A stretch of DNA of 64,000 bases from Bacillus sp. AFS015802 (GCF_002561455.1 NZ_NTUP01000013.1:124001-188000); one strand, 5' to 3'. Shown: positions 30,079 through 39,948, numbered from the stretch's first letter. Numbers and translations: made by a program. Notes: a model not told the origin generated them from the sequence alone.

Positions 30079-31365
30079 TTATTTCACTGCATTCACTTTA
30101 GATCCCGAAAGGTTACTCACTGCCGCTTGACGTTCGTTCCAGGACATCGGCATGTGCCCACTCGGAACTTCAATCATGTCAATGGCACCATCGACGGGAC
30201 AGACAATCGAGCATAAATTACATCCGACACAATCTTCTTCCCTTACTTTTAAGTAACTGTTGCCACCTGGGTCCTTCAGCATGTCGATGCATTGATGAGA
30301 GGTGTCTTCGCATGCAATGTGGCATTTATTGCAATTGATGCAAATATCATTGTTGATTTTGGCCACCACGCTATAGTTAAGGTCCAAATTACCCCAATCG
30401 GAAAATTTAGGGACCGACTTCCCTACAATTTCCTGCACTGATGCTATCCCTTTGTCATCCAGATAATTATTCAAGCCATCCAGCATATCCTCGATGATCC
30501 TGAAACCGTGATGCATGGCAGCTGTACATACCTGGACTCCTGAAGCACCCATCAGCATGAATTCGACGGCATCCTGCCAGTTAGACACTCCCCCCATACC
30601 TGATATCGGGACGTTGATTCTCGGATTCCGTGCACATTCTGCCACCATGTTCAAGGAAATCGGCTTCACGGCCGGTCCACAGTAGCCTCCGTGAGCACCC
30701 TTGCCGGCAACGTGCGGAATGGTATTCCAGGAATCAAGATCTACCCCGGCCAGGCTGTTGATGGTATTAATCATACTGACAGCATCCGCACCGCCCCGAA
30801 CAGCTGCTTCAGCCGTCACGGTAATGTCTGTAATATTCGGTGTCAGTTTTACAATGACCGGGGTTTTGGCCACTTCCTTTGCCCAATGGGTTTGTTTCTC
30901 CACCAGCTCAGGTACCTGTCCAGATGCCGATCCCATCCCCCGTTCAGCCATCCCGTGGGGACATCCAAAATTCAATTCCAGCCCATCGACACCAACATCT
31001 TCGACCTTCTTGACAATTTCATGCCATTTTTCCTGCTTCGGTTCGACCATTAGTGAAGCAATGATGGCGTGACCGGGAAATCTCTTCTTCGTTTCATATA
31101 TTTCTTTTAAATTCACTTCCAGCGGGCGATCCGTAATGAGTTCGATATTATTGAAACCCGCTACCCTCTGCCCATTAAAGCTAACTGCTGCAAACCGTGA
31201 AGAGACATTTATGATAGGATCACCCAATGTTTTCCAGACGGCGCCGCCCCAACCGGCCTCGAAAGCCCTTTGAACCTGATATCCTGAGTTCGTCGGTGGA
31301 GCCGACGCTAACCAAAAAGGATTAGGTGATTTGATTCCCGCTAAATCGATGCTTACATTTGCCAT
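30079..31365 (-). CDS. preA: NAD(P)-dependent dihydropyrimidine dehydrogenase, PreA subunit
   Basis: The 428-residue subunit has an FMN-binding, dihydroorotate-dehydrogenase-like barrel (SPNPFWLASAPPTNSG, LELNFGCPHGMAERGMG, VKLTPNITDI, SGMGGVSNWQDAVEF) and a C-terminal ferredoxin domain with two [4Fe-4S] motifs, CINCNKCHIACED and CVGCNLCSIVCPVDG. With PreT it reduces uracil and thymine to the dihydro forms. It follows preT by 24 bases. Confidence 0.95.
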   Translation of the reverse strand: MANVSIDLAGIKSPNPFWLASAPPTNSGYQVQRAFEAGWGGAVWKTLGDPIINVSSRFAAVSFNGQRVAGFNNIELITDRPLEVNLKEIYETKKRFPGHAIIASLMVEPKQEKWHEIVKKVEDVGVDGLELNFGCPHGMAERGMGSASGQVPELVEKQTHWAKEVAKTPVIVKLTPNITDITVTAEAAVRGGADAVSMINTINSLAGVDLDSWNTIPHVAGKGAHGGYCGPAVKPISLNMVAECARNPRINVPISGMGGVSNWQDAVEFMLMGASGVQVCTAAMHHGFRIIEDMLDGLNNYLDDKGIASVQEIVGKSVPKFSDWGNLDLNYSVVAKINNDICINCNKCHIACEDTSHQCIDMLKDPGGNSYLKVREEDCVGCNLCSIVCPVDGAIDMIEVPSGHMPMSWNERQAAVSNLSGSKVNAVK

Positions 31366-31389
31366 GAATTTCCCCCCTCTTAGACAATC

Positions 31390-32745
31390 TTATTTCATTT
31401 GGACCGATGAACATTTCTCATGTAAATGATAGGCAGCCCGCTTTCCCTGCTCTGCTGCCGTGACGACCATGGCCTCACCGATCCCTTTTCCGAAGACGAT
31501 GTCCCCGCAGGCAAAAATGGAAGGATTCGATGTTTGGAAGGTCTCAGGATCAACCTTTACCACTCCTTCAGAGTGCTCAAGCCCGAATTGTTCAATGAGT
31601 GTAAGATGACGTGTTTGCCCAATGGCCTTGATGACGGCGTCAACGGGCAAAACAAAGCCTGAGTCTTTAACAGGGAGTGGCCGCCTTCTTCCATCACCCC
31701 CGGGTTCACCCAGCTCCATCCTGATGCATTCGATTCCTGTAACTTCTCCTTTTTCATTTCCGATGATCCTTTGAGGAGCGGTCAACCAGCGGAATTCCAC
31801 ACCATCCTGCTTGGCAAATTCGTATTCAAAATCATAAGCTGTCATTTCTTCCTTTGTACGCCTATATAAAATCTTCACATTTTCTGCGCCGAGACGTACA
31901 GAACATGTTGCCCCATCAATGGCTGTGTTCCCTGCACCGATCACCGCCACTTTTTTCCCGACATACCCGTCATTCAACTTGCCACTCTTCGTTTCCTTCA
32001 CAAATTCAATGGCATCATGTACACCTTTCAGGTCTTCGCCTTCGATCCTTAAATCAGGGACAGAAGACATTCCTGCAGCCAGGATGACAAAGTCATGGTT
32101 TGCCGCAATCTCTTCAGCAGATATATCCGTCCCTACCTTCACATTGGTCCGGATATCCACATTCAATTTCCTTACCTGCTCCACTTCCCAGTAGGATATG
32201 ACCTTTGGAAGGCGGAATGAAACGATTCCATACGTATTTAACCCTCCCGCTTCTTCTTCAGCCTCATAGATCGTTACGTCATATCCAAACAGTGCAAGCT
32301 CCCTGGCTGCTGAAAGCCCCGCCGGCCCCCCGCCGATAATCCCCACTTTCTTTCCGTTTGGTTTTCCTGCTTCAAAGAGCACAGTGTCATTATGCCGCGC
32401 CCAATCCGTTGCATAACGTTGCAGATCCCCGATCATGATGGGTTTGGTAGAAGAGTTAAGAACACATGCGCCTTCACATAATTCCTCTGTCGGACAGACC
32501 CTTGAGCAGCTGGCCCCAACGGGATTGGCAGACATGATGGTCTTAGCGGACCCCTTTAAATTCCCAGAGGCGATCTTTTTAATAAATGAAGGTATATCGA
32601 TTCCTGTAGGACAGGCTTGAATGCATGGTGCATCATAGCAATACAGGCAACGATTCGCTTCCTCAAGTGCTTCTCTTCCTGATAGCCCCTCGTGCGCTTC
32701 CTGAAAATTTTTCTCAAGATCGAGTAACGAAACTGTGTTAGACAA
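31390..32745 (-). CDS. preT: NAD(P)-dependent dihydropyrimidine dehydrogenase, PreT subunit
   Basis: The 451-residue flavoprotein resembles the small subunit of glutamate synthase. The N-terminal part has cysteine motifs for iron-sulfur clusters (CLYCYDAPCIQACPTGIDI and CSRVCPTEELCEGAC). Then come an FAD Rossmann fold (VGIIGGGPAGLSAAREL), an NAD(P) fold (VAVIGAGNTAIDGA) and the C-terminal FACGDIVFG. It passes electrons from NAD(P)H to PreA. The gene lies between the ureidopropionase gene and preA. Confidence 0.95.
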   Translation of the reverse strand: MSNTVSLLDLEKNFQEAHEGLSGREALEEANRCLYCYDAPCIQACPTGIDIPSFIKKIASGNLKGSAKTIMSANPVGASCSRVCPTEELCEGACVLNSSTKPIMIGDLQRYATDWARHNDTVLFEAGKPNGKKVGIIGGGPAGLSAARELALFGYDVTIYEAEEEAGGLNTYGIVSFRLPKVISYWEVEQVRKLNVDIRTNVKVGTDISAEEIAANHDFVILAAGMSSVPDLRIEGEDLKGVHDAIEFVKETKSGKLNDGYVGKKVAVIGAGNTAIDGATCSVRLGAENVKILYRRTKEEMTAYDFEYEFAKQDGVEFRWLTAPQRIIGNEKGEVTGIECIRMELGEPGGDGRRRPLPVKDSGFVLPVDAVIKAIGQTRHLTLIEQFGLEHSEGVVKVDPETFQTSNPSIFACGDIVFGKGIGEAMVVTAAEQGKRAAYHLHEKCSSVQMK

Positions 32746-32828
32746 ACTGACTTCCCCCTCTTCTTTTCCATTTAATGAATCATAGTGATGGAGCTCTTCA
32801 TATGAGGTGAGTATAAATCAAATCTCCT

Positions 32829-33719
32829 TCAAGGAAGAAGAGCAGTCATTTCGTTGTAGGTTTCAGGTCTGCGGTCACGATAGAACTGCCAGGTATCCCG
32901 CACTTCCCGTAATAATTTTTTATTCATCTCCCCGATGATCACTTCATCCCGGTCCCTGCTTCCAATCGAAACAAAGCTGCCCCTTGGATCGACCAGATAG
33001 GATTGTCCATAGAACTCACCCATGTTCCATGGGCCTTCATATCCGACACGATTGATGGCTGCTAAATAGTAACCATTTGCCACTGCATGGGCAGGCTGTT
33101 CAAGTTTCCATAAGTATTCAGAGAGCCCCGCTACGGTTGCAGAGGGATTGAAGACGATTTCAGCACCCTTCAACCCCAACAATCGCGCCCCTTCAGGGAA
33201 GTGCCGGTCATAACAGATATAGACTCCGACCTTGGCATAAGCTGTATCAAATACCGGGTATCCGAGATTACCAGGTTTAAAATAATACTTCTCCCAGAAC
33301 CCATATCCTTCCTCACCGACTCCCACGTGGGGAATATGCTGCTTCCGGTATTTACCCAGATAGGACCCATCTGCATCGATGACAGCGGCGGTATTATAGT
33401 AAGTGGCTATCCCTTCCCGTTCATAGATTGGTAGAACGATCACGACACTTAGCTCTTTAGCCAATTCCTGAAACAGCTTTGTCGTTGGACCATTCGGGAT
33501 TTCTTCTGCAGAGTCATACCATTTCGGACTCTGTTCGGAGCAAAAGTACGGCCCATAGAAAATCTCCTGTAAGCATATGATTTGAGCACCTTTTTTCGCC
33601 GCATCTCTCACTAAAGCCACATGTTTTTTTATTGCCTCTTCTTTATGGACCTCCACTCCTTCACTTCCATCCACATCATGAGAAGCCTGAATCAGTCCGA
33701 TTTTCACCAAGTCTGACAT
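32829..33719 (-). CDS. Beta-ureidopropionase (N-carbamoyl-beta-alanine amidohydrolase)
   Basis: The 296-residue nitrilase-superfamily enzyme splits N-carbamoyl-beta-alanine to beta-alanine, ammonia and carbon dioxide. The catalytic Glu52 (LQEIFYG), Lys (YRKQHIPHVG) and Cys (VYICYDRHFPEG) are all visible. The ATG is preceded by AGGGGG; an in-frame extension six codons upstream lacks a ribosome site. It is the first gene of the pyrimidine cluster, next to the cre-like site. Putrescine-pathway relatives share the fold, but the neighbours favour pyrimidine breakdown. Confidence 0.9.
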   Translation of the reverse strand: MSDLVKIGLIQASHDVDGSEGVEVHKEEAIKKHVALVRDAAKKGAQIICLQEIFYGPYFCSEQSPKWYDSAEEIPNGPTTKLFQELAKELSVVIVLPIYEREGIATYYNTAAVIDADGSYLGKYRKQHIPHVGVGEEGYGFWEKYYFKPGNLGYPVFDTAYAKVGVYICYDRHFPEGARLLGLKGAEIVFNPSATVAGLSEYLWKLEQPAHAVANGYYLAAINRVGYEGPWNMGEFYGQSYLVDPRGSFVSIGSRDRDEVIIGEMNKKLLREVRDTWQFYRDRRPETYNEMTALLP

Positions 33720-34098
33720 ACTATTCCCCCTGTACACTTAGATTTTTATAATATAGTAAGCGCTTTCATTGACGTATATCCCAAATGTCGCACTTACTAG
33801 ATTTCACTTTAAGGATTAAATTCAGAATTTTAAATATTTTCACTTTATTTTAACTCGTACCAAAACGGATTGCATCATACAATTTGTAACATGAACTTCC
33901 TTCAGCATTTGCCATTATGTATATTATTCTACTATTCGATCAATCCTGTCCGTTTCTCATAAGGTAGCATACGAACGATGCAGAATATGTAGAAATATTT
34001 GTTTAAATATTATAAAAATTCAGTTTTTAATCGACAAAATTCACACTTCCTGTCATTGTTTCATCTATATAAAGAAGAGAATTGTTTTATAGATCACA
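33720..34098. other. Control region ahead of the pyrimidine cluster
   Basis: About 380 AT-rich bases without a gene lie between the first pyrimidine gene and the cstA terminator. A cre-like site is present near the start codon. A -10-like TATATT lies just beside it on the minus strand, but no good -35 element is visible, which suits an activator-dependent promoter. No PucR box could be assigned by eye. Confidence 0.4.
33755..33769. promoter_or_regulatory. cre site (CcpA operator)
   Basis: On the minus strand ATGAAAGCGCTTACT fits the consensus WTGNAANCGNWNNCW at all positions. It is about 40 bases upstream of the first pyrimidine-catabolism gene and overlaps the likely -10 region, which predicts repression by CcpA when sugar is plentiful. 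Confidence 0.65.
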
Positions 34099-34133
34099 AA
34101 TAAAAACAGCCTTTTCAGAAGAAAAGACTGTTT
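34099..34133 (-). terminator. Terminator of cstA
   Basis: The stem AAACAGTCTTTTC/GAAAAGGCTGTTT (one mismatch) is followed on the minus strand by TTTATTTG. Confidence 0.8.
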
Positions 34134-34148
34134 CTGTACAAAATGCTT

Positions 34149-35597
34149 TTAGGAATTTACAGATCTTACTTTCAAGGATCGCTGCCTCTCTGGTCTGTAT
34201 TTTGTTACCTGTGTGACAAACCAGATGAGTACTGCCAGCCAGATGAAGGATCCAAGCACCATCGATAAGGAATAAGAAAATCCAAATCCCTCGGGCGCAT
34301 AAAAAATGTAAGAGCTCACCACTGCCGTCATAAACAATGCCGGAAGACTACAAATCCAATGAAACTTTGCTTTTTGCAACAAATAAATGGACGCCGTCCA
34401 TAACATGACGGTGGCTACGACCTGGTTCGACCAGCCCACATATCTCCATAGAAAGGTATAATCGATTTGAGTCAAGAGGAATGTAGGGACTGCCACTGGG
34501 ACAACTAAAAGTACCGGCAGCCATTTTCCTCCTACTTCTTTCTTCGTTAGATCTGTTAATAAATCAGCAAGCATCATACGTGAAGACCGTAGTGCAGTAT
34601 CGCCTGTCGTCACTGGAAGAATGATGACTCCAAGAACGGCAAGAATTCCTCCGAGAGTACCCAATGTCGTCTTACTGATCTCATTGACTACCCCTGCAGG
34701 TCCACCTGACGCCAATGCTGTTTGCAGACCCTCTGTTCCATTAAAGAATGCCATACCAGCAGCTGCCCAGATCAACGCGATGATTCCTTCGGCAACCATC
34801 GCCCCGTAAAATACTTTCCGGCCTTCACTTTCTCTTTTAAGGGTCCTTGCCAAGATCGGACTCTGAGTTGAATGGAAACCTGAGATTGCACCGCACGACA
34901 CCGTGACCATTAATAGTGGCCATAAGGGCAGTTCTCCGGGATGCATGTTTTCAAACGTTAAATTCGGCACCGGATGTTCAAAGAAAAATAAACCGATTCC
35001 GATGGCCACTGCCATAAAGATGAGTACCGCCCCAAAAACCGGGTAAATCTTTCCGATGATTTTATTGATCGGTAATACAGTGGCAATGAGAAAATATGTA
35101 AAGATAATGACCAGAGAGGTCATAAAATTAAGCGGCGTCACCTCTGCCATTAGTTGTGCGGGTCCAGATGTAAAGGCAGCTGCTACGAGAATCATCAATA
35201 CGATGGACAAAATGTTCATGACGGACTGAACGGGTTTACCTAAGTACTTTCCTACAATGGCAGGAAATTGTGCCCCGTTGTGTCTGAGAGAAAGCATCCC
35301 AGAGAAATAATCATGCACGGCACCTGCAAACAATGTACCGATGACAATCCAGAGAAAGGCAACAGGACCGTATAAAGCACCCAATATCGCACCGAAGATC
35401 GGACCTAACCCCGCAATGTTCAAGAGCTGAACCAGGCTTGCTTTCCACCAGCTCATGGGCATATAATCCAAGCCGTCTTTTTTAGCATATGCTGGTGTTA
35501 CATTGGAATCATCAACACCAAAAATCTTTTCTACCACCTTTGAATAAATGAAATAACCAACTACTAAAATACAGATGGATGCAAGAAATGTGAGCAT
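34149..35597 (-). CDS. cstA: CstA-family peptide/pyruvate transporter
   Basis: The 482-residue protein has over ten hydrophobic segments. The CstA marks are the N-terminal KDGLDYMPMSWWKASLVQLLNIAGLGPIFG block, AVHDYFSGMLSLRHNG, and SGFHSTQSPILARTLKRE. It is the short form without the extra C-terminal helices of E. coli CstA. Members import peptides or pyruvate during carbon starvation. ATG at 35597 lies 8 bases after GGAGG; a GTG one codon earlier is also possible. A sigma-A promoter lies directly upstream. Confidence 0.9.
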   Translation of the reverse strand: MLTFLASICILVVGYFIYSKVVEKIFGVDDSNVTPAYAKKDGLDYMPMSWWKASLVQLLNIAGLGPIFGAILGALYGPVAFLWIVIGTLFAGAVHDYFSGMLSLRHNGAQFPAIVGKYLGKPVQSVMNILSIVLMILVAAAFTSGPAQLMAEVTPLNFMTSLVIIFTYFLIATVLPINKIIGKIYPVFGAVLIFMAVAIGIGLFFFEHPVPNLTFENMHPGELPLWPLLMVTVSCGAISGFHSTQSPILARTLKRESEGRKVFYGAMVAEGIIALIWAAAGMAFFNGTEGLQTALASGGPAGVVNEISKTTLGTLGGILAVLGVIILPVTTGDTALRSSRMMLADLLTDLTKKEVGGKWLPVLLVVPVAVPTFLLTQIDYTFLWRYVGWSNQVVATVMLWTASIYLLQKAKFHWICSLPALFMTAVVSSYIFYAPEGFGFSYSLSMVLGSFIWLAVLIWFVTQVTKYRPERQRSLKVRSVNS

Positions 35598-35634
35598 CAC
35601 GATGTCCTCCCTTCGCTAATTGAAATTAACGTTT

Positions 35635-35663
35635 ATTCTAATACGAAAAACGACAAAAGACAA
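35635..35663 (-). promoter_or_regulatory. Probable sigma-A promoter of cstA
   Basis: On the minus strand TTGTCT, a 17-base spacer and TAGAAT lie about 40 bases upstream of the start. The rest of the interval up to the topB terminator is AT-rich and holds no gene. Confidence 0.5.
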
Positions 35664-35882
35664 CAGAATTTTCTAAAAATATTATTTTTTCAGAATAAAA
35701 GAATGCTTTTGTTCCCATGAAAAACCTGCCGGAATAATAATGATAACGCATACATTATACCGAAAAATTTTTTCAGCATAATGAACACCCCTATCCATTT
35801 TGGAACGTTCATAAGCTGGAAAACACGATGAAATCATGTAAAGCGCCTGACCTTCATGAACCCCGTTTCTAACCGCATATAT

Positions 35883-35926
35883 AAAAAAAGATGGGGATGA
35901 CGGCCTATACAGGCGGTCATCCCCAT
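35883..35926 (-). terminator. Terminator of topB
   Basis: An 11-base stem (ATGGGGATGAC/GTCATCCCCAT) extended by GGCC-like pairs is followed on the minus strand by CTTTTTTT. Confidence 0.88.
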
Positions 35927-35934
35927 GAAATTGA

Positions 35935-38103
35935 TCATTGATCCAATTTTAACTTTGCCAGGGCATCAGCTAAAGCGGTATTGACAGGCTCATCCTTTTG
36001 CTGTGTTTTCAAATATTTATTAACATCCCTTTTTGTTGCTTTACTATTCTTTTCTTTCTTTCTTCGATCATTGAATGTGGATAGCTTCTCTCTATGTCCA
36101 CATACACAGGTGAACATCTGCCCTTCCCCTTCTCCTCTTAAATCGAGACGTTTGTGGCAATTCGGACAGCGGGCATTTGTTTTCTTACTGATATTTTTCC
36201 GATGACCACATTCCCGGTCTTGGCATACCAGCTTCTTTCCATGTTTATTTTTGATTTCCAGCATTAAATTCCCGCAGTCCGGGCATTTCGTACCAGTCAG
36301 GTTATCATGGGAGAATTTCTTGCTGGAATTCTTGATTTCACTGACGGACTTCTTAGTGTAATCTTTGATTTCTTTCAGGAATTCCTGTTTCTTAAGAGAT
36401 CCATTGGCGATTTTTTCAAGCTTCTGTTCCCACTCTGCGGTCAAAGTAGGCGACCTGAGTTCGGCAGGCGCGAGATCCAATAGTTGCTTCCCTTTAGAAG
36501 TAATGTGGATGTCTTTCCCTCTCGGTTCTATGACACCGGAATTGAAGAGCTTTTCTATGATATCGGCCCTCGTCGCAACGGTACCCAGTCCCCCTGCCTC
36601 ATCTATCGTGGCAAGTAAGTCTTTATTGCTTGCTTTCATGAACTTTTTGGGATTCTCCATGGCGGATAATAGCGTACCCTCATTGAATCTGCCCGGAGGA
36701 TTTGTTTGCCCTTCCGTTTCTTTAATAGAAAGAACAGCATACGTGGCCCCTTCATCCATTTTCGATAGTAGCTGATCTTTCTCAGAATCAAAATCGTACA
36801 CTTCTTTCCATCCGGCGTCTACTATCCTTTTCCCTTTTGTCTGAAATGACACTGAGCCGATTGTTGCTGCTACAGTCGTTTGTTCATACTGATACGGAGG
36901 AAAGAAGACGGCCAGGAAACGCTTGACGATTAAATCATAAATTTTTCTTTCCCTGTCCTGTAATCGCTGAAGGGAAGGAGTTTCCTCTGTTGGTATTATC
37001 GCATGGTGATCCGTCACCTTTTGATCATCCACGTACGCCTTTGACAGCTGCATCGAACCCTGCAATGCACTGTGGGCCATCTTACGGTAAGGTTGAACAT
37101 TCACCGCTTTCAATCTGTCCTTAAGCGTTGATACCATATCGCTCGACAGATGTTTACTATCTGTCCTGGGATATGTGACCAATTTATGCTGCTCGTATAA
37201 TTTCTGCATGATCGAAAGCGTTTCTTTAGCAGAGAAACCAAAGATTTTATGTGCATCTCTTTGCAATTCAGTCAAATCATACAGGGAAGGTGCGTAGGTT
37301 TTCTTCAATGCTTTCTTCAATGATTGTATAAGGATTTCCTTCCTGCCTTTTAATGATTCCATGATATGAGTGATTTCTTCTTTAGAGAACGTTTTTGTAT
37401 CGTTATTTTTCCCGTTGGACCATATAAATGTTCCCCTATCCGTCACAGCCTGTATCCCGTAATAGGATTGCGGGGTGAAATTCTTTATTTCTTCCTCTCG
37501 TTGGGCAATGATGCTCAATGTTGGTGTTTGAACACGTCCGCATGACAATTGGGCATTGTGCTTGGTTGTCAGGGCTCTTGTTGCATTCATCCCCACGTAC
37601 CAATCAGCTTCGGATCTTGCCTGTGCTGCAGCATAAAGATTTTCATAGTTTTTCGCATCTTTAAGCCTCTGGAATCCGTCCTTGATGGCTTTGTCGGTTA
37701 CAGATGAAATCCATAATCTTTTCAGCGGCTTGTTCACACGTGCTTTCTCGATGATCCAGCGGGCAACCAGCTCACCTTCACGGCCAGCATCGGTGGCAAT
37801 GACGATTTCCTTAACATCCGTGCGGTTCATTTGGGCTTTGACTGTGCTGAACTGTTTCCCTGTTTTCTTGATGATGACAAGATTAAGGGACGGTGGGAGC
37901 ATGGGAAGATCCTCGAGCTTCCATGATTTATATCGATCGTCGTAGCTTTCAGGTTCTGCAAGGGTCACCAGGTGTCCAAGAGCCCAAGTGACGATATAAT
38001 CCTTTCCTTCCAAGAATCCATTTCCACTTTTCGTACATTGAAGTACTCTGGCAATATCTCTACCGACAGAAGGTTTTTCTGCCAGGACCAAAATCTTTTT
38101 CAT
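35935..38103 (-). CDS. topB: DNA topoisomerase III
   Basis: The 722-residue type IA topoisomerase has the TOPRIM domain (LAEKPSVGRDIA, ATDAGREGELVARWI) and the active-site region LVTYPRTDSKHL with the catalytic tyrosine. At the C-terminus, cysteine pairs (CPDCGNLMLEIKN, CQDRECGHRK, CPNCHKRLDL, CVCGHRE) form likely zinc-ribbon elements. It decatenates DNA during replication and recombination. Length is normal for Bacillus. Confidence 0.96.
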   Translation of the reverse strand: MKKILVLAEKPSVGRDIARVLQCTKSGNGFLEGKDYIVTWALGHLVTLAEPESYDDRYKSWKLEDLPMLPPSLNLVIIKKTGKQFSTVKAQMNRTDVKEIVIATDAGREGELVARWIIEKARVNKPLKRLWISSVTDKAIKDGFQRLKDAKNYENLYAAAQARSEADWYVGMNATRALTTKHNAQLSCGRVQTPTLSIIAQREEEIKNFTPQSYYGIQAVTDRGTFIWSNGKNNDTKTFSKEEITHIMESLKGRKEILIQSLKKALKKTYAPSLYDLTELQRDAHKIFGFSAKETLSIMQKLYEQHKLVTYPRTDSKHLSSDMVSTLKDRLKAVNVQPYRKMAHSALQGSMQLSKAYVDDQKVTDHHAIIPTEETPSLQRLQDRERKIYDLIVKRFLAVFFPPYQYEQTTVAATIGSVSFQTKGKRIVDAGWKEVYDFDSEKDQLLSKMDEGATYAVLSIKETEGQTNPPGRFNEGTLLSAMENPKKFMKASNKDLLATIDEAGGLGTVATRADIIEKLFNSGVIEPRGKDIHITSKGKQLLDLAPAELRSPTLTAEWEQKLEKIANGSLKKQEFLKEIKDYTKKSVSEIKNSSKKFSHDNLTGTKCPDCGNLMLEIKNKHGKKLVCQDRECGHRKNISKKTNARCPNCHKRLDLRGEGEGQMFTCVCGHREKLSTFNDRRKKEKNSKATKRDVNKYLKTQQKDEPVNTALADALAKLKLDQ

Positions 38104-38253
38104 GTGAAAAATCCTTTCATTACTGGGTCTATATTTTCTATATCTTTTCTATTTTAACATACAATAAATAGAGTAGTGCATTTTGGTTCACGTCATTAGG
38201 GAGATTGTACTATACTTATACATGGTCGATTTTAATAAAGGAGCTAATGAATT

Positions 38254-39243
38254 TTGCAGCATGACATACACAAAGGCTCCATTCTTCCCAAAGAAGCCTG
38301 GGGCCTCTTCATCATCCTATTAATCAGTTTACTATCAAGAGGGTTGGGCACCCTTTTTCCACTGATCGGCAGCTTGTTATTTGCGATCTTGATCGGGTCG
38401 ATCCTCCAAAACACAACAAAACTCCCGAAAGCTTTCGATCCGGGAATACAGTTTACTTTGAAGGTACTATTGAAAGTGGCCATCGTTTTTCTGGGTGTCG
38501 GATTGAGCCTTTATGATATTCTCCATATCGGTCAAAGAGCTCTATGGGTGATATTTTTCTCTGTCACCATCGGCATTTCAGTGACTTATGTAGTCGGGAA
38601 ATGGCTCCGTATCGATAAAAGGTTGAGCTTATTGATCGGTATCGGCACCAGCATATGTGGAGCCACAGCGATCTCAGCCGTTAAAGGGATCGTCGGTGCT
38701 AAAGAGGACGAAACCGCTTATGCATTATCAACGATAGTCTTCTTTAATTTAATTGCATTTGTTACGTATCCCATCATCGGGCACCTTCTCGACATGTCTG
38801 ATCTATCGTTCGGGATCTGGGCGGGTACGGCCGTACATGATACTTCTTCGGCGGTTGCCGTAGGTTACGCATATGGAGACGAAGCAGGTGAAGTTGCGAC
38901 GACGGTGAAGCTTGCCAGAACATTATTTCTGATTCCTGTTATGTTTATCCTTCCGTTTATCTTAAGGAAGAAAAGTACAGGGGGATCTCATTATAAGAAG
39001 GCCTTTCCGTGGTTCATATTTTTGTTCCTGGCCGTGTCGCTGCTTCATACGTTTGGATTGATTCCAATGACCATTGAGTCATACCTTAAGAGTTCGTCCA
39101 AGTTCATGATCATCATGGTGATGACTGCTGTGGGTCTTCAAGTAAAAGGAAAAGATATCATCCGTCTAGGAATTAAACCTCTCCTGACGGGATTGATCGC
39201 TTCTATCACATGCGCTGTCATCAGTTTATTGCTTATCCTCTAA
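38254..39243 (+). CDS. YeiH-family putative sulfate/sulfonate exporter
   Basis: The 329-residue membrane protein has about ten hydrophobic segments and the UPF0324 signatures GTSICGATAISAVKGIVGAKEDETAYALSTI and WAGTAVHDTSSAVAVGYAYGDEAGEVATTVKLART. Relatives are named putative sulfate exporters; transport has not been shown for most. The start is a TTG, 10 bases after AAAGGAG; an ATG upstream is out of frame and stops after five codons. It stands alone, divergent from topB and converging with cotE. Confidence 0.88.
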   Translation: MQHDIHKGSILPKEAWGLFIILLISLLSRGLGTLFPLIGSLLFAILIGSILQNTTKLPKAFDPGIQFTLKVLLKVAIVFLGVGLSLYDILHIGQRALWVIFFSVTIGISVTYVVGKWLRIDKRLSLLIGIGTSICGATAISAVKGIVGAKEDETAYALSTIVFFNLIAFVTYPIIGHLLDMSDLSFGIWAGTAVHDTSSAVAVGYAYGDEAGEVATTVKLARTLFLIPVMFILPFILRKKSTGGSHYKKAFPWFIFLFLAVSLLHTFGLIPMTIESYLKSSSKFMIIMVMTAVGLQVKGKDIIRLGIKPLLTGLIASITCAVISLLLIL

Positions 39244-39343
39244 GCGAAAACCTGACTGCAGTAATTACATTTCCATAAAAAAAGAGCATCTGCACAGATG
39301 CCCGTTGGTTCATATCCATTTTCCGACTGCTTACGTGCTAAGA

Positions 39344-39376
39344 AGAAAAAAACTAGGAAGAGGCCGTCTTCCTAGT
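39344..39376 (-). terminator. Terminator of cotE
   Basis: A perfect 10-base stem (ACTAGGAAGA/TCTTCCTAGT) is followed on the minus strand by TTTTTTTCTTC. A second, shorter hairpin (GCATCT/AGATGC) with a minus-strand T tract lies further downstream at 39276-39302 and may act as a backup. Confidence 0.88.
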
Positions 39377-39381
39377 CTATT

Positions 39382-39918
39382 TTATTCTTCGTCGCCTTCT
39401 AAGAAGTCTGGGTCTAACTCTTCAAATTCTTCATCATCCAAGTCGCAATCCCAGTCTTCATCGTCACAACCTTCTGGATTTACAAGGACACATACTTTCG
39501 TTTCTCCGATAACTTCCACAAGGAATTCACGTTCGACGTGAACGATGATTTTGTTACCGTTTGGTGAAATGACCGCTTCGCAGCAATTCGGCTGTTGCAG
39601 TACTCGGGCACATACTTCAATGTCGTCCAGGCAATCAGGGTCACGGTATTTCAATTTGATGCAATCTGTATACTCTACTCTTTCGGTTACAACAGATGTC
39701 TTTGTGTTGTCACTGTGAGAGTACCATACGTTGATTTCGTATGAACCGTGAACTTCAACCTTCTTGCCTACTTTGTGTGCTTCATACTGATGATTAATGA
39801 TCCAGCAGCCTAAAATGCTCGATGGATTATGCGGCGGGCAAATCGTATGATGAGACTGTGTAAATTTACGTCCCTTCGCTACGACCGCTTTAGTAATAAT
39901 CTCTCTATATTCTGCCAT
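39382..39918 (-). CDS. cotE: CotE, outer spore coat morphogenetic protein
   Basis: The 178-residue protein starts [21 protein letters not shown] and continues [32 protein letters not shown] and [15 protein letters not shown], which matches CotE. The last 35 residues are strongly acidic. CotE directs assembly of the outer coat around the forespore. The ATG lies 9 bases after GAGGAGG; an upstream in-frame start six codons earlier is not needed. This copy has ten cysteines, many more than I recall for Bacillus subtilis CotE, which may mean disulfide cross-linking. Two sporulation promoters lie upstream. Confidence 0.96.
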   Translation of the reverse strand: MAEYREIITKAVVAKGRKFTQSHHTICPPHNPSSILGCWIINHQYEAHKVGKKVEVHGSYEINVWYSHSDNTKTSVVTERVEYTDCIKLKYRDPDCLDDIEVCARVLQQPNCCEAVISPNGNKIIVHVEREFLVEVIGETKVCVLVNPEGCDDEDWDCDLDDEEFEELDPDFLEGDEE

Positions 39919-39948
39919 TCGAGCGAACCTCCTCATTCATTTTCAATT

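Noticed and set aside
39305-39541. Serine-rich plus-strand frame opposite cotE
   Set aside because: It is the reverse shadow of the acidic Asp/Glu-rich tail of CotE.
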